A stretch of DNA of 64,000 nucleotides from Acanthaster planci (lineage: Eukaryota > Echinodermata > Asteroidea > Valvatida > Acanthasteridae): contig NW_019091429.1 of the NCBI RefSeq assembly GCF_001949145.1, positions 719,251 to 783,250 on the forward strand, in the 5' to 3' direction. Under the pieces are notes generated by a model. That model was given only the letters and a program-made list of their open reading frames with translations. It was not told the DNA's origin and ran no database searches. Below, piece by piece: positions 1 to 12,200 of the stretch. Position 1 is the stretch's first letter; the number at the start of each line of letters is the position of its first letter. The position numbers and the translations under genes were made by a program.

Positions 1-54
1 CTTGGTTGCCTTGATATGCATGAGCTACCAACCTGTTTTGTCTGTTGTTAATAG

Positions 55-240
55 GTTTCGGGCTAAAAGTCGACGAATGCTGTCTGCTTTAAACCGTCAG
101 ATCAGCTCCCAAAGTAAAGCTTCAGAGGGAGCCAAAACAACAAAACTGATTTCAAAGGGAGTCAGTGAAGATAGATTAACCAAAGAAGATCGCCATAACT
201 TAATGGAACTTCAACAACAGGTTGCATTACAAAACAAAAG
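55..240 (+). CDS. rc3h: Roquin exon A (first in window)
   Basis: The acceptor ends ...gttaatag at 54 and the donor is AG|GTATGG at 240/241. The exon enters on the third base of a codon and leaves on the second (AG, completed to AGG by the next exon). It encodes FRAKSRRMLSALNR, matching the basic stretch right after the Roquin CCCH finger, then a charged segment ending LTKEDRHNLMELQQQ, probably helical. Confidence 0.72.
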
Positions 241-3200
241 GTATGGTACAAAGATCTCAATGTACACAGTTTGCAGCATGTCTTGTCTTTTTGCTTTGCT
301 ACCTTTTTTTAGTTGTGTTCAACCGTTGATCAATCACAGTTGAGACCTACTTTGCATTGTGACGTCAAATTCTGGCTCTGTAATGTAATGTATTTCTTTA
401 TAACTGGTTAAACTTAATGGAAGTTAATTCAGTCACTTTCTTCCTTTACCAAAAACAGAGGGACGTCCATCAAGTTTAACTTCAGTTAGAAATTGTGTAC
501 AAAGCCAAATGGAGTCATTGCTCAAAACTCTGAACAAAAGAAATCTCCAGAAGAATGCACTGTCCTTGTACAGTTTAACCATACAATTGTTGCAGGATAT
601 GTAAAGGGCCATGGTGTTTTGTTTACCTGAGGGTGCCATTTTCCCCCAGGGTGTACAGAACCTGTGGACCCAATCACAATAGGGGTCAGTTGTTTTGTTG
701 TACCACAGTAATAGATTTTTATGAATGCAAGAGAACAAAATAAAGTACATTTAACGTCACAGTGCACTTCATTTCACTGAAAATATCTTCACCAACAAAG
801 TGTTCAGTAGTTGAACAAATTCAACTAAATGGCATAATTGGTACAGAGTATCAGCTTTGTCTCCACATTTCTGGTGACATTTTCCAGACAGCGTTCTGTC
901 TTTGTTGGCAGCTCATTCTGTCATGGATATCATTAAAAACTGGGGGGTTCCCCTGTCATGCCTATGGTGATGCAGAATTTGGAACCACCAATTGCACATG
1001 CATAGGATGGTTCCATATTTTTCTTAATGCTGATGCTTTCCTACACAAAATCAAATTTCTGATCTCGTTTTAGGAATGAATTCTTAAAAACAAAGCAGCT
1101 GTCATCTGTTGACATTATTACTGTAAAGTTACCGCGAAATTGGCCTAGTTAAAAATATGAATGGAGGATGCAAACAAAAATGGCAGGGTGGAAGAAATAG
1201 TGCTTAACTGTTTCCCACAGCACATCTCATGTACTAGAATGTGATGAAATAACGCAGTACCAGCGCTGCTGTACAACCTCATACCCAAGGTCACTCCAAT
1301 ACAATATTGTGGAAATGACACCTTCAACTGCAGGTCATTTTTAAAAAGGAAGAATTGTTTTTCCTGTTGTAACTAAAGAAAGACTTGGCATGTCAACTTA
1401 CGGTGGTTCTTATAGGTTGGTCTCGCATCTTCCCGAAACCTAATAATTCATGGGTTTAAGAAGGGCTTGGCAAGGTATATGTATTTGTGGTTGTTAAACT
1501 CATTCTTGGCTCAAGTCAGAGTTACACATGCTCACACCTACAGTGTACATGTATGTTAATGTACATGTAGTAGATGTCTGTGGCAAAAGAAAAAAGCCCT
1601 CTTCTCCTAACAAGTCAGTTTCAGGTGGACTTACCTTTGTCACATGTGAACACAAAAAATGTTTTATTAGTAATTCTGAGTTTCTCACCAGGCAATGTTT
1701 CTGAAATTCAGATGTTTGGCATGGTGCAAATGATTAAAATATGTCTTGGTATCATTTTTCTTCTCCCTCTGAATAGGGATAAAGTTGATCAACTGTCACA
1801 AAGCAACATGCAAGCAGTTTCTGGCAACCTGATGTCAGCATACAGGGATTACAGAGATGAGATGTCCGAATTAATCGAGTCAAGCACTGACGTAGAGAGA
1901 CATCCAAATGGTTTGTCAGTTGGTATAAATACATACACACTGCTTGAAGGAAAAGGCTAGTTGGATTTTTTCCTCAAAGATCCTCAGAAATACAGTTAAC
2001 TTAGGTGTGAAAGAAACAGCAGACAAATAAACCTCTATTGGTTTGGCAGTTTTTTGGGGTTGCTAGGTAAAATGGATTGAAAAACATTGAACTATTCCGA
2101 ATACCCAGGGTTGTCAGACTGCAATATCTCATGCTAAAAGTTTGCCCACCCCTCTTCAGCGTAAGATAAAATGTACTTAAAAATGAATAATCTCCAAAAA
2201 GCCTCTTTCATCATAAAATACAGGCATTTCTCTAAGCTGCAAAAGCAAAGCTAAACATAACACTTGCTTTTTTATCTTAAATTAAGGGTTCAAAACACTC
2301 ACCTAAAATCCATTATTGTCGCCACAAAATATACTCCTTTTGACCAAAAAGGGCATATAATCATATCCATTCTTTTTTTATATATGTACACCTCAAATGA
2401 GAGGGCTCTGTTGTCTTTAATTTGATACCACAATGAGGTAGTGATTCTTGAGAGATTCCATTTTTTAACCTTATCCACATGTTCACATTGGCCTGGAATT
2501 GGCCATTTATATTTCTGCATCTGGCTGACTCATGCCTGCTTTTTTGCATCAAGACTGAGTCTGAAAATACTGGTGGAGGTGGTGACATCACTTGCTAACG
2601 TTAGAGATATTGTGAAAAATTACTTTGATACAAAACTCCTTATGCTGCATTTATACCGTGACCTTTTTATCCACCAGATGGTGAAGGACGTCATAATGTG
2701 GATGGGCAGAATGCAAGCAAATTTGCACCTCATTGCTTGGTTGGCAAGCCTGAACATCATCCAGTCAAACAACTAGCTTCAGCAGCCTCTCATGCTGAGC
2801 AAGCACATCTGAACATTCACTCAAAGCGTCAGGTATCGCCTGCAAAACCTTCAGGAATAAGTGATGTATACAAAGAGCAAGGCAAGAGTTTGGATGAACA
2901 AGCAAAATCAAACATTCAGATATCAATGTCAGAAATGTATGTTCATCCTCCTGGTGCCAGAACCCATTTGCACTCTGCTCCTCAACCTGTATACAGTTAT
3001 CATTACTCTAATAATGTGACTGCTCACACTGGTGAAGTAGAACCACCAGGTTTAATTCAGTCAATTGACAGCCATAAGACACTGAAAAAAGACAGCACAA
3101 GTAGCTGGGACATGCCAGATGGACCACCGCAAGAGCTACCTGGATACAGCCAAGGTTTGGTCAAGCGTACTGTTGGAGCAGGAAAACCTACCATCAAATC

Positions 3201-6200
3201 ACCAGTAGCTAACACATGGAATTCAAACAGCAATAAACTGCACAAGGTACGTCAAAAATGCCAGGATTACAACAAATTCTGTAGTGCTATGATTGATAGA
3301 TTTGATTTATTTGTCGTGTTGAAAAGTACAGGAAACTTGTGTTCCCGATGTACAAGTGGAAAACACACACATTAAAAATCTTTAAACGAATGTTATAAAA
3401 TTGGAATTCCTCAACACTCTACATGTATGTACATACACATGACAAACTCCTGAAAACACACATAGAGTACTGGTGAATAAAACCCCAATTTGATCTCAAT
3501 AAAATTGTAATTATCGACAGAAACTAGAATTAGATTTGCTGGTGGCACGAGGTCGGAAAGAGTTCCTAAAACGATTAGTTTTTGTAGCTATTTGACGCTC
3601 CCTTCCAGATTGATTCAAAATCATGCTATTTTGAATTATTCAAAATCATGCTAATGCAATATCGTCTGCATATTTGTTCAAAGCACAGGCGTCACTTCCT
3701 AAGGTATAGTCACTGGTATACAAAGAAAATAAGATTGGCAACAAAACACACCCTGGTGGAACTCCCACGTTTGTAACAACTGTATCAGATTACATAATTT
3801 CTATCAATAGAAAGGTGGCTACAACTTGTACACTTCACAGCATTTTCTTTCAGAAAGAAACTATGAATAGGTTGCATGAGGATATTTCGCATGGAAAGCC
3901 ATGCATATCGTCAAATTGATGTTCCAGTTTTTCTTATTCAACTTTATTATTTTATTTTTTTTACTTAAATTTATTTAATTAAATTATTTTTATACATATT
4001 GTGAAGTGTTTTGAGACTTACTGTGTAAAACGCTATATGAAATATTTACAATTAGGTCATTTGGGAGACATTTTGTGGTAAATTTTCCAGCATTAGGGAG
4101 ACATTGGCTTTTAGGGAGACATTTCAGTGTCTCCCTATTTTCAAACTACCAGAAGGAGGTCGAATTTTACTGTCCATAATGAGAGATGATAGTTTAGGGC
4201 CGAAAATGAAAACATACCGTACAAAGTTTGGTTCAGATCAGATTAGGGAATATTGAATTATGGGACAGTAAAGTTGGAAAATTTTGTGCACGTTCTTATG
4301 GGAATGCCTCCCTAATGACCCATTAGCGGTAATTATAAAATAAATTATTACTATTTGGTTTCTCACTAGAACGTGCCTTGCAAGGTAAGTCAAGTTTTCA
4401 ACAATGTCACTACAACCAACAAAAATACCTTTTTGGTTAAGCAGTTGTTCCGTAAAGCAATTTTCGGTTTCCAAAATAGCTTGGCCCTGCCCATTGAAAC
4501 TCAAAGCAGTCTGGTGTTTGAATGTGCCTGGCTGAGGATATTTGGCAAAGCTAACACCATGCACATTGAAAAAGAGCAATTACAACATTTAAGAGCTTTG
4601 TGTATATTTCAGTCACAAATACAGACTGATTGGGCAATATTTATTTTATTATGTCACAGACTTTTGCTTGGAAAGCAAAGCCATGCATTTTGTCGAATTG
4701 ATCTGTTTTTCCTTATCCACCTTTTATTATTTTTACTCAAATTGATGTTTATTGAATTATTTTTTAATGAGTTCGTTTGCATGTAGTGATTTTTCTTACA
4801 TGGAGATGCACTGTTTGTTAAACATTGTACTCTTCTTCAGCATATGAAAACAATTTGAAATCCTGTTCTTGATCATTCCACATCACGAGTTGGTTACAAC
4901 TTTGGGAGGACATACTGCTGGACAGGCATGTAAAGAACGGGATGAATGGACTCACTGCGGGCTTTAAAGTCCCAAGGATTGTGAAACCTTCAGTTTCTCT
5001 TGTAAAGCCTCTCTAATGTACATACAGTGTATCTTTTGCTGTTTCAGACACCCAACACCCATGTTTCTTGATTAATCTGTCAGGGATTCCTTTCTTGATG
5101 GCCTGAGTTGCACAGCTAGAGCGAAGGCTATGAATATTGTAACTTGCCACATCAACTTACTGTATCTTTGATGGCCTCAAGAAACAGCTTTCTCATGCGA
5201 GTATAAGAGATCGGTTTAGCCTCCAATTTAAGACTGAATCCATTTTTGTTCTTAGAGACTGAGCGGAATATAAACTCTTGTGAATTGGTGGATAGGTTGA
5301 ATATTAAAGTGTAGGTTTTTTTTCTAAAATACCCACCGGGCAAGCAGCCCCACCTGTCCTACTTATAACAACCCATCATGTTCCTTGTCTGTGTTCATCT
5401 GTTTTGCTTTTCTCTATAAGTATAGAAGCATGGGTGTTGAAAATTACGATGTCGGAATAATGCAAGTTTTGTAACTCATTAAATCTGAGAAAGGCAGCAT
5501 ACCCAACCGTGATAATTGCCAGAGTTCTGAGCTCATATGGATTGGCTGTTTCTAAAGGGCATTTCTCGCTGATCTTTTTTATCATGTCTGGCGTTATAAG
5601 TTCCTTCTTTTCGGAGCTTTTCTAAGTGTTCTTTTAGCTGCTTCAAGGACCAACTTGGGAAGGCTATGATTCCACACAATGCACCCAGGCGTTACTGTAA
5701 AATGTATAAGTAGATCAAAATGGTTAGAAATGACATCTGAAACTGCCCAGTCATCGTGATTGATAACATGACTTAACAAATCTGCTCTTTGATTTTTAGA
5801 GCGTGGAATCCATTCCATTTTCAAACTAATTCCGTGTTTGACACTTGTTTTGTAAATGAGATGGACTATTTCTTGAAGATCTGGTTTTCCACTGCCAAAT
5901 TCTGTTGACATTCTGACTATCTATAAACCATTTAACATTGCTACCTACAAGAACTGGAACGAAACTTTCCAGAACTATCTGAACTGCTTTCAGTTCTCTC
6001 CATGTGCTACTTTTTCATTTTTCCTCTGGGTTCCAAACCCCATGTGCAACAACCTCATTTCCGCCTATTTCCACTGTATAGCCTGCTCCGCCAACATCAC
6101 CGGCATCCGAATAAACCACTCTGTGATATATTACATCATCTTTGATAGGCACAGGTTTTAGATTGGAAATATTCCATCCCCAAAATGACAATTCTTGTTT

Positions 6201-9200
6201 GGACTCTTGGGACAGTTTTATATCACTGTGCCATGATGGTGCCGATTGTATGTCACAAAGCATGGATCTGGTCATAAGACACGTTATGTTTCCTAATGCG
6301 GTTGTTAAGGCTATTATTTGCCCGACCATGCTGGCTAATGCTTTATTCCTTAACTTTTGAAAACTTGGGCATTTCTGAGATTCCGTAGCAATACATTCTC
6401 CTTTGGACTTCATGGGCCAAACAAAACTATTTTCTGTATCTGTATGGACACCAAACCATTTACACAATAGTTTTGGCTGGCACTGATTTTTGTTTGCTTA
6501 TAATAATTCCCGCGTCTTTTAAGTCTTTGAAAATAGCGTCAGATTGGAACTGTGCTTCTGCTGGGGGGAAGCCATGCCCAAATCATCATCAAGATAAACT
6601 ACCATTTCTTTTCCTTCGGATCTCCATTTTTTGACCAATTCTCTAATGATTTTCGTGAAAATGTCGGTGCAGATGTAAGCCCAAAAGGTAAGACAAGAAA
6701 CTTATAAAACACATTGTTTCCTTTTAGAAGAAACCAAGGTACTGTGAGTGGTCCGGAAAAATGTTGACATGATGATACCCGCTTTTTAAGTCGAACAAAA
6801 AAAATTTTCCTTGTTTTATGTAATACGAGCCATTTTGAGATCTGCAAATTTAACGGACTGTTTCCAAACGTGGTGATTAACTTCATGTTAATCGAGAATG
6901 AGGCTCTTTTTACCGTTTTGTTGCACTGACACCGAAAGTGGGCTTACAACCAAAAGTTTTTTGTTGCATCTCACAATGCTACCTACTTTCTGTAGTTGGG
7001 CTATTGATTCTGTCAAAGGTAGAGTGATTCAGGGACGACCAGTTGTTGCGTAAGAACATGGCTGGCGGCAAGATGTGAAATGGTATGGTATACCCAAGCC
7101 TTAGAGTATCTACAATAAACTGATAATTGCAATTCTGCTGCCAAAATTCCAAATGACTTTTAAGTCTGCCTTTAAACGTTAATTTAACCTGGTCAATACA
7201 TTTTCTCTGTTCAAATTCAAAGCTTTCTTTGACCAACAAAGAAACCAAATACCCATTTTTAAACACTGCCAGTTTATGTGATTAGGACTTCTCTGGCTGA
7301 CGTGATGCATGTGCTTGTGGCTGGCGCCGATGTTTCAGCCGATGGTGGGGTGAATGAATGGGCATTCCTTTCTCCAGTGTCCGATGGACCCACAGGCAAA
7401 GCACGTTCGAGGCCTTGTCCGTGCTTGGAATCTTGTGTTGGCATCCATGATGGTGGGTGTAGCTTGATGGGAACTGGTAAAGGGACTGCCGTAGGGACAA
7501 AACAATTGCTACCCCTGGCAGATTTCAGTCTCTTAATCTTGCTTCAGCTCTGTTAATTTCTTGTCATTGTCAGAATCAGACGCCAACTCATTGGTCTCAT
7601 ACTCCTTGACAGTTTGCCATCCACCTTCGCTGGAATCTGCGAGGCGTATTAGCTTCTGTCTGGCCGACATTTTTTGTGTGGCCGAGTTAATGTTGGTGCC
7701 TACCGAGGCCAAATCTCCCACTATGCATTCTTCCAAGGCCTTGACAAGGATTTCCAGGACTTCACGATTAAACTCGAATTGTTTCTGTTTTCTTTAAGTT
7801 TCCACTCGATAGATATCGCTGTCTTGATTTTTTCGTTTATAGCTCTAACTGATTCTCGGTGATAGTTGATCAGTTCTTGTCGTAAGAGTGCACACGGGTC
7901 TTTAACCCTAACCCCCTAGGGTGTATGTAAAATCGTACTGAAATTGGGGAATTTGGGACTGTTAGGGTTAAATGACCACTGCATTTCACTTCTTGTAGCT
8001 TGAAGCGTGTGGAGTATGGGTTCAGTGGATTCAGTGCCTTCCATGGTTGACTGATTTGTGAACAATATGTCATGCTGGGTGCCTGTCGGTAATGCAGACA
8101 AATTCCTGTCCAGACTACACTTTTATAGCCATTTATTACAATACATTACTCCGTGTATCACTCACGGAGTGATATCCCACAATCAAGAACTTAATTTCAT
8201 TCTAATTCGCCACTCAACTGGACGCAATTACATTTTTGTTGGGTGCATTGAAAAAAAGGACCTTTCAAACATTTGAAATTGTCCACGCTTTTCTAGACAA
8301 GTGACAGGGCTGTTGCTTTGTTATATAGGGAGGACGGTGTTCAGTTTATAGGTTTTACTGTTGAGATTGTGAACTCTACATGAGCCCATTGGAATCAACA
8401 GAGAGAGGATTGCTTATTGCCTTATTGCCTTATTGCCATGTACGTACTTCCTACAATATAATGAACCATTAAAGAAAAGGGAATTTAGGTCAGTTTTATT
8501 TACATTAATAAATGTAACATGGAGGTTTTCTCCCAGAAACAACATTACAACTTTTGCTCAAAAATATGAAATACTATTAGCACAAAACCAGAAAAGCACC
8601 AAAACCTTTAAATCAGCTGAACAAAAACTGACAAAATAAAGGGTTTGAGCAATAAACCAGTGAGCTATTCTTTCTCAAAAACGTTTTCAGATATGAAGTA
8701 TTGAGTCAGAATTGAACTGGAAAATCTATAAACTGAGCAATATCTTCCCTGATTGATATTGCAGCAACAGCACCCTTTTACCTGCAAAGCATGGACGATT
8801 TGAATGTTAAAAAAAAACCACTCTTTTCAATACATGTAACCGCCAAGGGATGTGAAATTGTTTACTCACATGTACATCGAAAAGTCTTGAGAATAAAGTT
8901 GTACAAAAAATATGTTTTTAAGATTTCATCACCAAGATCTTTTAATGTCATTTAGAAAGATTGCTTTTAGGATGCAGTGACTGACAAATCTTGAGATGTT
9001 GTAAATGAATGTCTTATGTTTTTCTTTTTTTGGTAAAATTGCCTGACTTTTGCTTCCAGTTGAAGTGCCCTTTTATTTGAAATTGCTGAAAGATGAACTT
9101 GCTTTCAATAGTGTTAGTCTTTGGTAAGATACATATAGTACTTTTTCAAAAATGAGACCAGTGATGTCATAAAATACTCAAATGTGTCCTTTTAAGTTGT

Positions 9201-12200
9201 TTGTGGTAGGTTGAAAATGTGAAATGTGCATTTTCAGTTTATGTGTTTTAAGAAATTTGCCCCTTGAAATTGGTAGGCACAATGACCTTCCTGCAGGCAC
9301 TGCATGTCTTAGGATATAAGCTGATGACATTAGACTGAAAAAGTACAATGAAAAGACCTTTATTTTTTTGAAAATTGCCCAAAACTAATTCTATGTGGAC
9401 TTAAAATGTCCATCAAAGAGAATAAATATGAGCCTTGATGAATGCATGGGACCCACTGATGATGACAAAAATATCTGTATACATGTATCTCTTGCATATC
9501 CAGTGCCCATTATGTTATAACCTGCTGAGTCATCCCGTGTGGCCCAGCATGAATGTTTGTACATGTACATGTATCCGCTGGCGGTGAAAGCTGTGAGGCC
9601 ATGGGGGCCAGTGGTTCCCCCACTTTTTTGACTGGGGGGCTTTCCCCCCCCCCAAAAAAACCCCTTTTTGCAGGTCCTTTAATGGGTTGGGCCCAATGGA
9701 TGAAGCTGTTAATGGTTGATACATGTACTTCATGGTCTAAGAACTGCCCCCCCTCCCAATTTGAACATCGTTCCTCCAGAGGTGAATATACCAGTACATG
9801 TATACAAATACATTGACTTGAGACCAGTCCATAACCAAATGCCATAGTAAGATTGGTTTCTTTTTAACAAAGCCAAGAACTCATATTTTATGACCGTCCA
9901 GTGTGCTGCCAACTTGGATACCTCAGTTCAAAGTCATCCCCCAAACATTTGTAAGATTCTTCTTGTGCTTCTTAAAATTGATTTGTGTTATTCATTGCAT
10001 GATATTTCCTTGTCTGTCTGTAATTTGTGGCTTAAGGGATACATTGAATGTTTTGGGAAAATTTTCATTTGGAAGCAGGAGAACTATTCAGGTCTTGTAG
10101 TAAATTTACCCTTTCAGAGTATGTGAAATATATTGGATAATCAAAAATAATTTAAATTGGTTTCTATTGAATTTCATTTTGAAACAGGAAAATTAATCAT
10201 AAACCATATTAAATCTACTCTTTAGTAGATTTGAATTATAGTTGAAAGTCAAGAAATGAACTGAAGTTCTTGTATAAAACATTCTTCTTGCACTTTTTTC
10301 CAAAACCTGAAAATGTGAAACCCTGTTAAACAGACACCTGTACATGTAGAACTGTAGTCTTTGTTTTTCTACTTAAGAGATGTTATTTTGCACAAATGAT
10401 GAGACCAAATAGATTTTCCGATGACATACAACAAAAGTTTGTGATGTGATGAACCAGGAAATCCATATTGCCTGATCACTTCATGTTTGTTAATGAAATA
10501 GAATCAAATACAATATTATGTCTACATGATGTGTACTGCGCGAAGCGAAAGATAAAGAGAATGGAAGATTTTTCAAAGGAAAATGTTAATGGCACAAAAT
10601 AACCCTTTTTTACATGGAATTCAATAAATTATGACACATTAAGTAATAGGTTTGTGATAGCACCATGCCAAACTACGTATGTCTCTTTTGTGGGTACATG
10701 TATACGTGGTTCTGAAAAGAACTGGAGGGTACTCAATGTTTTAGACAGTTTGCTTCATCATTGAGCATAACACCTCACCCACAGAGTCTGGATCTTCAAT
10801 GACCCAAAGCCAGTTACTTGGCCTTCGCTCTTTGTGCTATCTCGTTTTTCACATCCAATGGAACTATTCTTTTGTAACCAAAGATCATGTACTGTGCCCA
10901 TAGCAACCAAAGATCTGTACCCATGACTACAAGCGTTATGTGTAAATGCATACCGATGTGTGCAGGCTGTGCGTTACATGTATTCTGAAGGACTAGTGCT
11001 ACAGAATCAGGTTGAAACATGTCATGAAGAGGTTGTTTAGAAAAGTGCTAGTAAATTTTCAACAAAGTCCTTATTCAAATAGACATATGTTTTATATGTT
11101 TTAAGATCAAAGTAATCGGCTATTGCTTAGAGTATGCAGAATTATATTATATTATATTTATTATAAAACAAATGCTTGCTGCCTTATGTCTTGCCTCGGG
11201 AAAATAGACTTGCTCCATGGATCACCTCAAGAGGCTAGTTAATTTTTACTGCACCATTCAAAGCAATCGTAGAATTTGTAAGATAGTGTTTCTGGAGCAT
11301 CTAAATTAGAACCTTTCCATTAATTTCATTTTGCTGATTAACAATAGATATCTTCCTACTTCCAAGACTTGAAAATTTGATGATAATGGTAATGAAAATT
11401 TTTTAAAAAGCTGTTTAATATGCAAGGATGCGATGATTTCTTGCTTAACCTCTTGCTGCCGGGTGGAATTTGAAGTTGCATGATGTAAAACCGGGAGATT
11501 TTTGATTTTCAAAATTCTTCAAAAAATCATAACTTCATATACTGGACAGTGCTACTCTAATCTGACATACAACATCTATTGACACCAGAGCATTTCAGCC
11601 ACGCCTGCCACCTTGTAAAAAGAGCCCAGATTGTGCGGTGTTATGTATGTTTCTTTTGTTCCCGAAACTGCCACAGTGCATTGCTGGCGTCTTTTCAATA
11701 CGGCCCAGATTAGCATGCAGCTGGAGTGTCCCCGGTGGTAATCCGCTCGCACTGAATGCCATAAAACAGTGGTATAATCTTTCAAAACAATGATGGATTT
11801 TCTCCGCTATTGACAACTGAAAAAAAGTTTAATTAGGTTAGGCTTGCGGTTGCACTGTGTACAAAAAATATTTCTTTCTGAGAAGAACCAATGCTGGACA
11901 CTCGACGTTCTGAACAGTGTGCTCTGTTCGTCTTCAGGAGATTGACTGGTTGCCTGGCTCTGAGGATGCTGGTTTTAAACACTGGAGAGGATGCTAAGGG
12001 TGCACTGGAGCAGAACGGCTTGCTTGATGGTGGATCCGCTGGACTGAAGGCTACTGGATGCGCTCACTGATGTGTGGCAGTGAGGCATTGGGTGTAGTGA
12101 GAGGAGGAACTAGTGACCTTGGATATAGATGACCCATTAGTCTGGGAGGGTAATATGGAGTGCCAGACGCTGCTGATGTAGAAGCCAACATCTTGGGGGA

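Larger units (their letters stand above)
5013..7740 (-). mobile_element. Tyrosine-recombinase retrotransposon (Ngaro/DIRS group), decayed
   Basis: Reading 7740 to 5013 on the minus strand gives, in order, a Gag-like CCHC region, reverse transcriptase with YLDD, RNase H, and a tyrosine recombinase with HxxR and a terminal tyrosine. No methyltransferase segment was seen between RNase H and YR, which favours Ngaro/PAT over DIRS1 proper. Stops and frameshifts split it into many short frames, so it is inactive. Split direct repeats or inverted ends were not located. It lies in Roquin intron C-D, antisense to the gene. Confidence 0.8.

Noticed and set aside
2441-2776. 111-codon frame overlapping Roquin exon C
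   Set aside because: It runs across the exon C acceptor in another frame; exon C's own frame is phase-matched on both sides.
7902-7915. Telomere-like taaccctaaccccc
   Set aside because: About two units only, with no array.
9553-9816. Open frames on both strands near a C/A-rich tract
   Set aside because: Overlapping frames on both strands with low-complexity content indicate chance.
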